From: Siderastrea radians
Taxonomy: Eukaryota > Cnidaria > Anthozoa > Scleractinia > Rhizangiidae
Assembly: GCA_964017195.1 (NCBI GenBank)
Contig: OZ024894.1
Coordinates: 35,983,614-36,047,613 of the forward strand
Length of the DNA stretch: 64,000 nucleotides
Direction of reading: 5' to 3'
Below the pieces are notes generated by a model. The model was not told the origin of the DNA. It made no database searches and saw only the letters and a program-made list of their open reading frames with translations. Shown in pieces: positions 32,801-41,969 of this stretch; positions within the stretch are counted from its first letter, which is position 1, and every line of letters begins with the position of its first letter. The translations under genes and the position numbers were made by a program.

Positions 32801-35232
32801 AAATATCCTGACGAAGTCCAGAATTTTGACGAAATTTCAAAAGAAGAACTAAACGCACTCTTTGTTGACTTTGATCCCAATGCAAGGGAAAAAACCGGAG
32901 GAAACTACAAGAAGACAGCACTAACAAGCATTCGCTTTGGACTGCAACGATACTTTAACCGGAAAAGAGGATTTAACACCATTGCCGACGGTGCTTTTGA
33001 ACAGTCTAACCAAGTCTTTGAAGCAGTTGTGGTTCAACTTAAACGACAAGGGTTTGCCAAAGTCGATCATCATGAACCAATAAAGAAAGAGGACTTGGCG
33101 AAAATCTACTCGTCACATGATCAGTCATCACCAAGCCCTAAGTCATTGCAGCAATTCGTTTGGTTTAACATCATATATCACCTTATTCGAAGAGGAAGAG
33201 AGAACCTTCGCCTTTACATAAAACAGTCGTTCGCAGTCAGAGTTGACGCGACAGGACGAAAATATGTCTACCAGGAGCAGGATGAACTCGACAAAAACCA
33301 CAGGGAAAACAATGATCCCTTTGATTCTTAAGGGGATGGAAGAATGTACGAAAACGCGAATAATCCAAAATTATGCCCAGCAAGGGCATTTGAACTATAT
33401 TTATTAAAACTCCATCCGTCGCTGAACTTGCTGTGGCAAAGGCCCAAGGCTCTATAACGCTTCAGTGAATCTGACAGTGTTTGGTACTGCAATTCCCCTC
33501 TGGGTAAGAACCATTGCATGATTGAAGTAGATCGGAATCGCCACTTCGTTACAACGGCCTCGTGGTTCCTTCATAAACCCGATCTCTTAAGCTAACGACG
33601 TACTAAAAACGTACCAACTTTCATCACAAGAGCGTGAATACTTTTGTGCCCCCTCCCCCCTCCCAGCCTCAGAAACTCAAAAAAGCCCACGCGAAATAGA
33701 GTTAAGGAAGGGGCGTGGTAGTACATTTCCCTGTTGTCCCAACTATTACCCTTTTATTTATTTATTTATTTATTTATTTTTTACTATTACCTTTTAAGTG
33801 AGCTGTGGCCACGCACTGTATATTCTTTTGTTAAGGTTTTTATCCCTCGGTGTTCTTGCGGTAGATCCATGAAAAAATGCGAAAAATTATTTCGTGTCTG
33901 TATTTGGTGTTCTTGTAGGCATTCCATTACCTGTAGAATGGAGCGTGCAGCCAAAAGATAGCTCAGGCAAAGACAAAGAGGTTCACCTAGTCCAGCTGGA
34001 TTCGATGAACCACGCAAACGAATACAAAAAAGTAGCGGATAACATTAAAAAGACTGCCTCTATCACCATCACTAAGATTGAACGGGTGCAGAACCCTGGG
34101 TTGTACCGAGCGTATATGGTCAGGAAGGAACAGATGGATCAGAAAAATGGCGGTAACGAAAAGTTCCTCTTCCACGGTACAGCCGAAACTAGTTGCTCCA
34201 GTATCAACAAGTTTGGTTTCAACAGAAGCTACTGTGGAAAAAATGGTAAGTTTTTGCTGAACTTTAATCCACTCGGTTATTAGGAGACGATCCGACGATC
34301 ACGGTCATGTAGCGAGTCTTTACGTTCAAATCCAAGTTTGAGCCTTTAATTAGGGCAGGCCACTGTCCTCGTACTCGTATAGCGTTCGTGAACAATGCAT
34401 TTTTACTCCCATAACACCTTTCACGCACCGTCTTTTACTGTTTTTTGGGTTTAGGAACAAAATATGCAGATTATAATACGAAATATTCTACACCTTTTAT
34501 AAAGTGCATGACCAAAAAACCTCATTATTTAGGCAATTGATTGCAATCTCTTAAAACTGCCCGTACATGTCCCAGACCTCTCCTGAAGACCTTGCAGATG
34601 CATGCCGAGACAGAGACACTCAGGTAAACATAAATTCCGTGTCTTGTCATTGTTTTTTATTCATTATTATAGTCATGGCATTGCGACGCTCTCGCTGATT
34701 GAAAAACAACAACGACGACGATGTAGATTAGCAAAATTTTGGATTTTTAAGGAGAATGTAAAGAAATCATGATTCTGATTTATTGGGCTATAAATTAATT
34801 CAAAGATCTTAAACCATACTCAGAGCCACAGCTTCTAAATGTGCGCCAATCCATTGAAACTATTGTAATTAAGCAAGAATTTTAGCTTAGTGAAGGTGAA
34901 GTTGAAGTTCAAGTAATTGCTTACAGTGTGTAATGAAACTTTTTGCAGCCACTGTGTATGGAAACGGTGTGTATTTTGCTCGTGATGCAAGATATTCTAC
35001 TCAGTCACAGTATTCTCCACCAAATTCTGCTGGAAATCGCTATCTCTACCTGGCTCGAGTCCTTGTGGGCGAATACGCGCCGGGAAGACAGGGGATGATA
35101 ACCCCACCAGCGAAGGGAAGCGACGCTACGGATGCATACGACAGCGTTGTGGATAACACTTCGAATCCAAGCGTATTTGTTGTGTTCTATGACAACCAGT
35201 GTTATCCAGATTACCTTGTAACTTTTAAATGA
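16518..35232 (+). CDS. PARP14-like: PARP14-like mono-ADP-ribosyltransferase: 6 RRM, KH-like repeats, 3 macrodomains, WWE, ART
   Basis: Twelve exons in perfect phase: 16518-16680, 18037-18140, 20020-20173, 21148-21402, 22843-23112, 23874-24116, 24616-24849, 25957-28292, 29378-29599, 30514-32104, 33919-34245 and 34949-35232. They total 6183 nt, or 2060 residues plus stop, a little longer than human PARP14 (about 1800). Order: six RRMs, KH-like repeats, macrodomains 1-3, WWE and ART. The ART has the H of FLFHGT, the Y of GVYFA and Val where PARP14 has Leu and PARP1 has Glu, which predicts mono-ADP-ribosylation. PARP14 proteins write and read ADP-ribose in antiviral and inflammatory signalling. 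All introns are GT-AG except intron 8, which is GC-AG. The start is the first in-frame ATG. Confidence 0.92.
16681..18036 (+). other. PARP14-like intron 1
   Basis: 1.36 kb of AT-rich sequence with a short TA run near 17527. Nothing else is recognised. Confidence 0.7.
18037..18140 (+). CDS. PARP14-like: PARP14-like exon 2: tail of RRM1
   Basis: This short exon, absent from simple ORF calls, lies between TTAACAG and CAG/GTCAGA. It encodes NVTLRTHTINGASVEV, the conserved end of an RRM (His, small residues, then a beta strand). Its 2-nt entry and phase-0 exit fit exons 1 and 3. Confidence 0.8.
18141..20019 (+). other. PARP14-like intron 2
   Basis: It contains foldback MITE copy 2 (18332-18757), followed by degenerate TGATTGA-type simple sequence to about 18920 and an A/AAT run at 19257-19286. 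No other gene is seen. Confidence 0.7.
18332..18757. mobile_element. Foldback MITE, copy 2
   Basis: Closely similar to 9205-9631 over its full length, with the same arms (AAGACGGAAACC at the start) and the same inner GGGAGCCC phrases. The right end reads GGATTCCATCTT, so the terminal repeat has one change. It has no coding capacity. Confidence 0.8.
20020..20173 (+). CDS. PARP14-like: PARP14-like exon 3: RRM2
   Basis: Acceptor CCACTAATAG, donor GAAG/GTACCT. It encodes VVLIRGLSKDTTKDALTNYL, then RRSGGGEVKEV and ARVKFESVEG: a complete RRM core without its tail, which is on the next exon. It is too short and lacks an internal ATG, so simple ORF calling misses it. Confidence 0.85.
20174..21147 (+). 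other. PARP14-like intron 3
   Basis: Around 20430-20770 there is an inverted-repeat unit: GGCCTGATACAATC and, 300 bp on, GATTGTATCAGGC, probably a small MITE. Nothing else is recognised. Confidence 0.55.
21148..21402 (+). CDS. PARP14-like: PARP14-like exon 4: RRM2 tail and RRM3 core
   Basis: Symmetric phase 1-1 exon of 255 nt. It encodes the RRM2 tail (HTLNGATLDVSLE) and then RRM3 (TIKVTGLAAKTTKDSIINYF, RRSGGGAVESV, VAFVTFEDANG). The donor is ATG/GTAAGT. Confidence 0.88.
21403..22842 (+). other. PARP14-like intron 4
   Basis: 1.44 kb. A coral-type palindromic repeat near 22050-22130 has TATTCACCTC and GGTGAATAATTG phrases, also seen at 58180-58220. No gene is seen; ORFs here lack domains. 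Confidence 0.6.
22843..23112 (+). CDS. PARP14-like: PARP14-like exon 5: RRM3 tail and RRM4 core
   Basis: Symmetric phase 1-1 exon of 270 nt. It encodes a tail (KHSIDEASLSVSQ) and RRM4 (TIEVTGLASTTTKDSIVNFF, RRSGGGEIENV, CAAVTFASAES). The donor is GAGA/GTAAGT. Confidence 0.88.
23198..23475. repeat. Tandem duplication of about 144 bp in intron 5
   Basis: CCTGGCGCAGTAACTGTTAG occurs at 23211 and again at 23355. The copies stay aligned through GTCAAGATGCTAATTTGC and TTGATTTATTTTGAAATC with only a few changes. Non-coding. Confidence 0.9.
23874..24116 (+). CDS. PARP14-like: PARP14-like exon 6: RRM4 tail and RRM5 core
   Basis: Symmetric phase 1-1 exon of 243 nt. RRM5 (ARLLVKGLSEKTTSDGLTSY, then LEVSSVEF, then CALVTFSG) has lost the SGGG loop that the other five keep, so it is shorter and may have diverged in function. 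Confidence 0.85.
24125..24285. repeat. ATT/ATC microsatellite in intron 6
   Basis: A run of TTA, ATT and CATTAT units of about 160 bp directly after exon 6. Confidence 0.9.
24616..24849 (+). CDS. PARP14-like: PARP14-like exon 7: RRM5 tail and RRM6 core
   Basis: Symmetric phase 1-1 exon of 234 nt with a strong acceptor (TTATTCCTTTCCAG). RRM6 reads CVQVMGLNRETTKDAVFYYF, then KKGGGDVSNVEI, then WALVYFEEPQG. Confidence 0.87.
24850..25956 (+). other. PARP14-like intron 7
   Basis: 1.1 kb. ORFs on both strands here lack domains and look like repeat sequence. Nothing is assigned. Confidence 0.6.
25957..28292 (+). CDS. PARP14-like: PARP14-like exon 8: RRM6 tail, KH-like repeats, macrodomain 1, start of macrodomain 2
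   Basis: A 2336-nt exon. It starts with the RRM6 tail (SHSLNGAKLHLSL). About 26070-27480 encode several KH-like repeats that alternate I/V-rich strands with helices, as in PARP14. Macrodomain 1 (about 27510-28100) is the best preserved: FKGNILDRTVDVIVNAANA, a HSSGVAKAIVDAGG loop, LPFRRVIHAVGP and ALPAISTGASGFP; GGGV is HSSGV here. The exon ends inside macrodomain 2 (LALVAGDMTREK) at an AAAAG/GCAAGT site, a GC-type donor. Read-through would end at 28343, which would truncate the protein. Confidence 0.9.
28293..29377 (+). other. PARP14-like intron 8 (GC-AG)
   Basis: It starts GCAAGT and ends TTTCACCAG. It contains the second copy of the dispersed repeat first seen at 3355-3700 (about 28430-28700) and a tRNA-like segment near 29170-29240. 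Confidence 0.7.
29378..29599 (+). CDS. PARP14-like: PARP14-like exon 9: core of macrodomain 2
   Basis: It encodes VDAIVNSTSSDLDLSRNASA, then AAGPKLQQECNAIG and a GGIVVTSGGKL strand. The ligand loop GGGV is absent (LSRNASA), as in degenerate PARP14 macrodomains. Both borders are phase 0; the donor is CAG/GTAGCA. Confidence 0.87.
29600..30513 (+). other. PARP14-like intron 9 with CTTG/TTGA microsatellite
   Basis: About 29665-29990 is a long tetranucleotide array (GCTT, then GATT, then GGAC units). The remainder is unremarkable. Confidence 0.85.
30514..32104 (+). CDS. PARP14-like: PARP14-like exon 10: end of macrodomain 2, macrodomain 3, KH-like unit, WWE
   Basis: It opens with the end of macrodomain 2 (IAIPAIGTGNLQFP). 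Macrodomain 3 (about 30930-31460) keeps YGGGVGKAILIAGG and SFPAVGTGNINV, but the usual VNAAN reads TVSNSD. A Gly/Phe-rich segment (AGGIAGFFGFGKGG) and a KH-like unit follow. The WWE domain begins at about 31860 with IQWYYYEDEDLEAYD. The donor is AAAG/GTAAGC, phase 1. Confidence 0.9.
32105..33918 (+). other. PARP14-like intron 10
   Basis: It contains a broken Crypton/DUF3504-type gene (32669-33570), a short direct repeat of CTAATAGCGGGATCACATGA at about 32394-32500, and a TTTA microsatellite at 33755-33780. Confidence 0.75.
32669..33570 (+). pseudogene. Crypton/DUF3504 (QRICH1/ZMYM-like) gene remnant
   Basis: An intact 220-codon first part (32669-33331) has the conserved beginning of this family: ISKEELNALFVDFDPNAR, then YKKTALTSIRFGLQRYFN. 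After a TAA at 33329-33331 the same frame continues with GRMYENANNPKLCP and ELYLLKLHPS, then VWYCNSPLGKN, interrupted by another stop. These match the later part of the DUF3504/Crypton tyrosine-recombinase-derived domain. The gene is same-sense in the host intron and dead through at least two stops. The family is recognised from motifs; the active-site tyrosine region was not identified. Confidence 0.7.
33919..34245 (+). CDS. PARP14-like: PARP14-like exon 11: WWE end and first half of ART domain
   Basis: It begins IPLPVEWSVQP and continues with the helix and strand that lead to the NAD site, FLFHGTAETSCSSINKFGF, which carries the catalytic His. The donor is AATG/GTAAGT, phase 1. Confidence 0.9.
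34246..34948 (+). other. PARP14-like intron 11
   Basis: About 0.7 kb. No gene or repeat is recognised. Confidence 0.65.
34949..35232 (+). CDS. PARP14-like: PARP14-like exon 12: second half of ART domain, stop
   Basis: It begins after TTTTTGCAG with TVYGNGVYFARDARYS (second triad residue Tyr), then RYLYLARVLVGEY and NPSVFVVFYDNQCYPDYLV. The third triad position is Val in PSVFVVF, where transferases that build chains have Glu. It ends FK then TGA. Confidence 0.92.
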
Positions 35233-37780
35233 AGCCGAAGACCCGATAGTGTGCTACGCCTAGGGGCCAGTAGTTCGAAAACCAACTACCGCCAGCTAAT
35301 CAAAGATTAAAAGCTAACTCAGGCCTTCACAGTCATATTTAAAATGTGGGATAAATTTACAGAGGTGTATATTGATAGTGGAGAACACCGACCTTGTCGC
35401 CACTGTTGGATTAGCAGTTAACTGGCTTTTTGTAACTGGGCCTGAGATCTTCAGGTAAAATGTCCCTATAATTTCATGAATATTGGTAGGGATATTAGGT
35501 TTGAATTACTATAGCAGATCCTCAGGATGGTTTCTTCACACTTTTTGTTGAGTATATTAGTAATAGATGGATAATGGAGTTTACCACATTGTCGCTAATA
35601 CTCGCAGCGGATACCCTCATTTCCATTTGTTACCTCATTTGATAACGTTCTCCGCTTTATGAAAACCTGACTTTGACCTTTTATACATGGTATTAAACCT
35701 AAATGCCGTTCTAAATCAACAAAAAGGTTTCCTTGCGTCTTGCTTTATCACCGCGGTAACCTCTGCCGTGAGCTCCATTATCCTGCAAATATTGTACTCG
35801 AACTATTGTTATATCAGTTATCATAGTGCCTGTAAATCTACTTGTTTTGGATAATTTAAAAGCATTTAAAAGCAATTCATATGGCAATGTTAATTAACAT
35901 AGACGTCTTTAAATATTACGTGTACGACTGGTTCTAGAAATCCACCTATTTAATGTGGTTGGTACACTAAAGCAGGCACTTTCGTTTTGTCAATGCTGAC
36001 GATTCACTTTTTTGCCGTGTTGTTTGTTCCTTACTCTTAATTAATTTGAATTTTTAAGCTTGGCTTTATTATCTTACTGTCGTGTTATCAGCTCACCAGC
36101 AGAACCCAGGATGGGGAGGTTTTTTAAAAATTGTTTGAAGACTATGGCTAGAAAAGTTATTATAAGTAATTATTAGTAGCATAAGAGTAGTTTGTCGTTA
36201 CTCTTTACCTATTATATAACGGTGACAAAGTACTCAATACAGGTTTAATCACTCCCACTGCGATTTTGCTTCTCGGTCAGGAGTCATAGACAGCGTAGAC
36301 AGTGCATGTGGAATTACGTCGGTCCACTTTTACTAGATTTTGGTGAACTGTAGTCACAATTCGTAGCGGCCGCCTTCGATTTCCAAAATTTGGGCACCTT
36401 TTTTAAGCTGACAAGAAATAATAACTCCTTGACGGCTGGCGAAAACAAACAAAACAAAACGACAAAAAATGTCAGGACAGCCCTTTGTCGAATTCTTACC
36501 TCGCAAAAGCCGGGAAATTAAACATAGCAATAAAGATTTTGAATCAAAAGCCTGTTTAATTTAATGAGACAATACGGGTGTACGTACATGTATGCTCAGC
36601 CTCAGTAACCAGTCAATTCCAGTAACCTGTATTTGAATAGAAAGTTGGGATACTGTAGTTCATCATGCAGTTGTCAGTGAACACTCTTGTGAAATAACAG
36701 TTCTTGGAAGTGCAAATAAAGACAATATTTGTCAGTCGTTTCCGTCTCAGTTTTACTGCGCCGTTCAATAACATGACAAGTGCGTTTTTCGCTACCGTCA
36801 ATCAAATGTTCGGCGGCTCCTTCCAGCTTCCGACTACTGCCGAGCGCTGTTCGTATCATGAGACGTTTTGCAGTTGTCAGCCAGGTCAAGCCTACCCCTA
36901 TAGAATAAATATTTGAAGTTTAATGTTGCAATATAGATTTCATTATTTTTTTTACTAATCCGCTTTTCAAATGAAGAATGAAATATTCAAACTGAAACTC
37001 CACTCCATACTCAATTTTTGATTTGATTAATCCATGCGAGAGGCATGCTGGAATTTGACAGGTTTCCCGATTGGCGTAAAGCGCTCTCAAAGGATTCTTA
37101 CATTGTTTAATTTTTAGCCAATGACGTCTCTTTAGTGACGTCACATGGGTACTGCTGTAACCTGAAAAAACAACGGCGATCAGGACGATCTTTGTCTGTC
37201 TTTGGTCTGTGAGGTCGGGGGGGGGAGGGATTTCTGTGGGATGTTGGAAGGGGTGGGCCACCGGGACACTGAAACCCTTACCTCAACAGTGGCACACAGC
37301 CATTCAGCCTATCCTATGGGAGTCCCACCCCCGGGCTTTGAAGTGTTTCGCATTCTCCTTCGAGTGCGCTGTTTTTGTGCGTGTTGTAGTCCTGTGTTTA
37401 TTTAGCCGAAGTACAAAATTTCCACAGCAGCAAACACAAGACGGTCTTGTCAATATGAGATTTTGTATAAACGGAACGTCGTGGCTGCATAAAAACCTCA
37501 CTACCGATGTATCGATCGAAGACAGTTCAAGATATTTCGTGGAATTAACTTTACTTTGATCCCTAAATAAAAATAAAAACAGCGACAGAAACATTATTTA
37601 AAGCCCAAGCTAAAAACGCAAGTGAAAAGACTAGAGTGAAACAGCATAAAATACTTCGGGGTTATCTCTCGGTAACAAAGAGTTTAAAAGCGTCATTTTT
37701 GAGCGCGTAAACGTGAAACCATTTCATTTCATTTCCATTTCAAAGTAAAATCAGAAATCGCGGGGCTTGTTGATAGCTAT

Positions 37781-37840
<60 letters not shown>

Positions 37841-37850
37841 TTTGACCAGG
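35233..37850. other. Intergenic region after the PARP14-like gene
   Basis: 2.6 kb without a recognisable gene. It holds the PARP14-like 3' UTR of unknown length. ORFs at 36613-37594 on both strands lack domains. An AAT microsatellite occupies 37785-37842 and belongs to the 3' end of the LINE to its right. Confidence 0.6.
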
Positions 37851-38800
37851 GAGCCCACTCGCCTTGGCGGTTTTCAGTGGGGCCCTGCAAAATTATAATA
37901 AAAATAAAAAAATAAAAAACTAAGAAAAGAGAAAAATTGATATTACAATATAAAACTAATTTTAAAATACTTTAACAATTAGATAGGGCATAATTTACAA
38001 AGTTTTAAGCTTTGCCTTAAAGGAAGACAATGTTGTGCTGTTTGTTTTTAATGTCATTGTCTAGGTTGTTCCAGTCCTTAGGGGCTTGATAAATGAAAGT
38101 TTGCTTGCCCCAACTGGAACGCACGCGAGGAAGGTGTAAATCATTGCTTCTACGAGTTTGATTAGAATGAAAACTACTATTGCGTCTGATATCAAATTTA
38201 AAATCAATTTACCCCAACAGATACTTTTGCATCATAACACAGCGATGAAAGTGTCGTCTCTTTGAGAGGGTCCTTAGGTCCAGACGATCGAGTGCCTCGG
38301 TTGAAGAACTTCGTGGTGGTAAATTAAGGAGGACCTTGGCTGCCTTGTTTTGAAGAACTTGCAGCTGACCCATAAGCGTGTCGTTATTTTTGTCACCCCA
38401 CACTGTGTCTCCATAGTCAAACAGTGGGATGATTAAGCAATTGTATACTGTTAGCTAAGCATGTAAAGGCAAAAGATGTATTCTCTTTATCATTCCAATC
38501 CTTTGATTGATCTTTGCACTGATAGTATCAATGTGCTCGGACCAAGACATAGTTTGGTTTATAACCACTCCCAAGTACTTAAGCGAGTCAGACCTATCAA
38601 TAGCAGTGGAATTAACTTTAAGAGAAACCTCATAAACCAGTTTAAGCTTCCGTGAGTTACCAAAAATAACGAAATTGCATTTAGAAATATTAAGGGTCAG
38701 CAGATTACTGGAAAACCAATCTGGTCGTCTTACAGGAGCTGTTTTCTTGGATCTCTCGAAAGCGTTCGACACAGTTGACCACAGCCTTTTTTAACTATTC
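37785..38800 (-). pseudogene. LINE (L2/CR1-like) 3' fragment
   Basis: Minus-strand reading shows the C-terminal part of a non-LTR reverse transcriptase: a segment with LNISKCNFVIFG, then LKYLGVVINQTMSWSEHID, and after a break LQVLQNKAAKVLLNL and DLRTLSKRRHFHR. It then runs through a non-coding tail into an AAT microsatellite, the usual 3' end of such LINEs. It is frameshifted (38772-38455, then 38403-38209) and 5'-truncated. Confidence 0.8.
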
Positions 38801-38884
38801 ACAATACTCATATCCACGTACGAAGTCAAAATAAGATCCAAAACGACTGAATAACACTCAAAGTGATATTCTCCGGAGGATTAC

Positions 38885-39254
38885 GTAATAGGGGGTATAA
38901 AGCTGATGAGATAACAAGTTTTCTTGCTCAGTTTCTCTTCCAGCGGACAGAGTGAAGAACGATTTTTTCCCCGAGAACCTCGAACCGCACGACTTTTACG
39001 TACTTTTGGAGATGGCAGCGAGACGTGTTCAATTTCCTCAAGCCCCACAAGACGCTCTTCCGAATGCTGATCGTGGTGACCGACAGGATGCTCAGCAGCA
39101 AGCAGACGGTCAGAATGTCCCTCGTGGTGATGGTAACGCTCAGCGTGTTGGCCAGGCTGATGGACAGAATCTTCCAGCGCCAAATGTTCAGGCACCGCCG
39201 GCCCAACAACCTGGACCTGTGCAAAATGCTGATGCGCAAGGTGGAGAACTCGAG
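38885..39254 (+). CDS. Possible first exon of an unrecognised transposon-type gene
   Basis: A TATA-type GGTATAAAG at 38893-38901 precedes an ATG at 39013. The frame runs through a Gln/Pro/Asp-rich low-complexity stretch (PQAPQDALPNADRGDRQ and similar repeats) to a GAG/GTGAAT donor at 39254. No domain is recognised. The position beside a LINE and a tandem array suggests a mobile element ORF1, but this is a guess. Confidence 0.3.
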
Positions 39255-39314
39255 GTGAATATTGTTTTTATATGCTTTTGTTTGCATTTAAGAGGTTTTA
39301 ATATCCCAGATTTG

Positions 39315-40430
39315 CGGGTGCCCGTTGTCAGGGTTTATTGTGTCCTGAATTGTGGGCGAGGTTCCGCCGAGGTTTTTGTGGGATGAAAGCATTGTCGCAG
39401 ATTTGTGAACTGCTTGTTATCAAGTTTATTGTGTCTTGAATTGTGAGCGAGGTTTCGCCAAGTTTTTTGCAAGACGAAAGCATTGTTGCAGACTTGTGAA
39501 ATGCTTGTTACCAGAGTTTATTGTGTTTTGAATTGTGAGCGAGGTTCCGCCAAGTTCTTTGTAAGACAAAGCATTGTCGCAGATTTGTGAAATGCTTGTT
39601 GTCAAAGTCTATTGTGTCTTGAATTGTGAGCAAGGTTCCGCCACGTTCTTTATAAGACAGAAGCATTGTCGCAGATTTGTGAAATGCTTGTTATCAAGGT
39701 TTATTGTGTCTTGAATTGTTAGCGAGGTTTCGCCAAGTTCTTTGTAAGACAAAAGCATTGTCGCAGATTTGTGAAATGCTTGTTATCAAAGTTTATTGTG
39801 TCTTGAATTGCGAGCGAGGTTTCGCCGAGGTTTTTGTGGGATGACAGCATTGTCGCAGATTTGTGAAGTGCCTTGTTATCAAAGTTATTGTGTCTTGAAT
39901 TGTGAGCGAGGTTTCACCGAGGTTTTTGTGGGATGACAGCATTGTCGCAGATTTGTGAAGTGCCTTGTTATCAAAGTTATTGTGTCTTGAATTGCGAGCG
40001 AGGTTTCGCCGAGGTTTTTGTGGGATGACAGCATTGTCGCAGATTTGTGAAGTGCCTTGTTATCAAAGTTATTGTGTCTTGAATTGCGAGCGAGGTTTCG
40101 CCGAGGTTTTTGTGGGAGGACAGCATTGTCGCAGATTTGTGAAGTGCCTTGTTATCAAAGTTATTGTGTCTTGAATTGCGAGCGAGGTTTCGCCAAGCTT
40201 TTTGTAAGATTAAGGCATTGTTGCAGATTTGTGAAATGCCTGTTACCAGAGTTTATTGTGTCTTGAATTGTGAGCGAGGTTTCGCCAAGCTTTTTATAAG
40301 ACGAAGGCATTGTCGCAGATTTGTGAAATGCTTGTTAGCAGAGTTAATCGTGTCATGGATTGTGAGCGAGGTTTCGCCAAGTTTCGCATTGTTCCAGATT
40401 TGCGAATCTTTGTTCTCAAGATTTGTTGTG
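39315..40430 (+). repeat. 92-bp tandem repeat, about 12 copies
   Basis: The key phrase GCATTGTCGCAGATTTGTG recurs roughly every 91-93 bp (for example near 39571, 39664, 39754, 39848, 39939, 40030, 40122 and 40307). Each unit also has TTGTGTCTTGAATTG and GCGAGGTTTCGCC. Middle units are almost identical and outer ones are diverged, as in a locally expanding array. The ORFs inside are by-products of the repeat. Confidence 0.95.
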
Positions 40431-41960
40431 TCGAGCTATGGGCGAGGCTTCGCTGACAACTTGTATGACAAAAGCATGGTTGTCGTTTGCAAGTTTATTT
40501 CTCGAGTCCATTGTGACTTCAGCTGCGGGCGAGATCTCGGATTCGGTTGTGGGTATAAAACTACCCGGCGGAGAGTCGTATCCGAGTTATACAAGTGTTT
40601 ATTTTTACAGCCATCTACACTGCGCGAAAAGACGGATTTACCGAGCTTTGCAACTGAAGTAAATATGTAGCAAATTTAGGGCTCTAAATTTGTCACAAAT
40701 TTGCACAGGCGGCATTGTCGAAGCAAAGACACACTTGCTCCTGCTGAAATTAGGCGCAAATGTAACGTAAACACGAAGTTTGCATCAGATTTGTGTCAGT
40801 TTTGCCACCAAGGTAAATTTTCAAATTTCACATTTATTTGCTGTAGTTTTGCTACCCTTAAAAATTAATACTTTTACGGAGTCCGTAAATCTAAGCAAAC
40901 ACGGTGAAAATCAACTTATTTGCATCAAATTACCATCACTTTTACTTGAGTGGCAAATAAACAAATTTGCATTACTTACTCACATTTACTATTATAGCAA
41001 TTGTGCCTATTTGCACCAAGTTTACGCCAAGGTCAAATCAGGACATTTAGGTTTATTTACACCATATTTACTAAAGGAACAAACATACTCATCTCCGAAC
41101 ACGCAAACAAGTGGCGTAAATCAAAGTACTGTCACGTTTACTTGAGTTGCAAATAAACAAATTTGGATATCTTACCCTTACATTTGCTATCTTTATGGCA
41201 ATTCTGTTTATTTGCACCAACTTTACACCAAGTCAGCAAATTTAGGTTTATTTACCCCAGAAGCAAATATGGAGCAAGTATAACCATTTCCATTTTCGCC
41301 AACCTACTCTTTTTTTTATGACACCCGAAGATTTTCAAGTCATATTTCGTGTACTGTTAACCAGCAAATTTGTCCGAAACAATCCTTTTTGACCTCTGTA
41401 AGAAAGTGCACAAGTATATAAATCATGGCTGAAAACCTACTTAAAATGGCGAATTATTTCCCTCCAAACAAATTGCAAATCTTAGTAGTTTTCTTTCTCA
41501 CATTGGATAATTCAGTCTTGAACGAGGTCAATCAAACGCACTATGGGATTCCAATGGGATAATGATCACGCGCGCGTCATGTTTTCACGCCACGCGCAAT
41601 TTTCGTGTCTGCTCGCGTGCCCTTTGTGCTAATCAACCCCTGGTGGATTTTGGAGGTGGATTCATTAGAAGAACAAAGAAGAATGTTTTCTACGCCAGAG
41701 GGACTTTGAATATTACATATCCCAGAAGTGCCCAGACATACAATGATTCAAGAACTCCACGATGTTTGAATTAGCAAGGATGCACAACATTTGCTTAACA
41801 TTTTGTCTCAATCTGGTAATTATGTTGCATATTTCACAACATTTTCCTAAATCTTTTCGTCTCAAAATGCTTATTATGTTGCATATCCCAAAAGTGTTCA
41901 GGCATATGGTGATGCTAGGACTCCAAGCTGAGTCAGCCAGAAAGGATATTCAACATATCT
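40431..41960. other. Repeat-derived non-coding region
   Basis: A GTATAAAAC TATA-like box at 40552 follows the 92-bp array. From 40680 to 41280 there are diffuse repeats of CAAATAAACAAATTTG and TTTGCACCAA types. No gene is seen. Confidence 0.55.
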
Positions 41961-41969
41961 AAAATTTTG

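Noticed and set aside
36613..37594. Cluster of ORFs after the PARP14-like gene
   Set aside because: No domains, no plausible splice context and both strands equally open.
39965..40670. Overlapping repeated ORFs starting MLSKLLCLELRARF
   Set aside because: They are readings of the 92-bp tandem repeat; the unit is not a multiple of three, so the same peptide returns in shifting frames. No domain is present.
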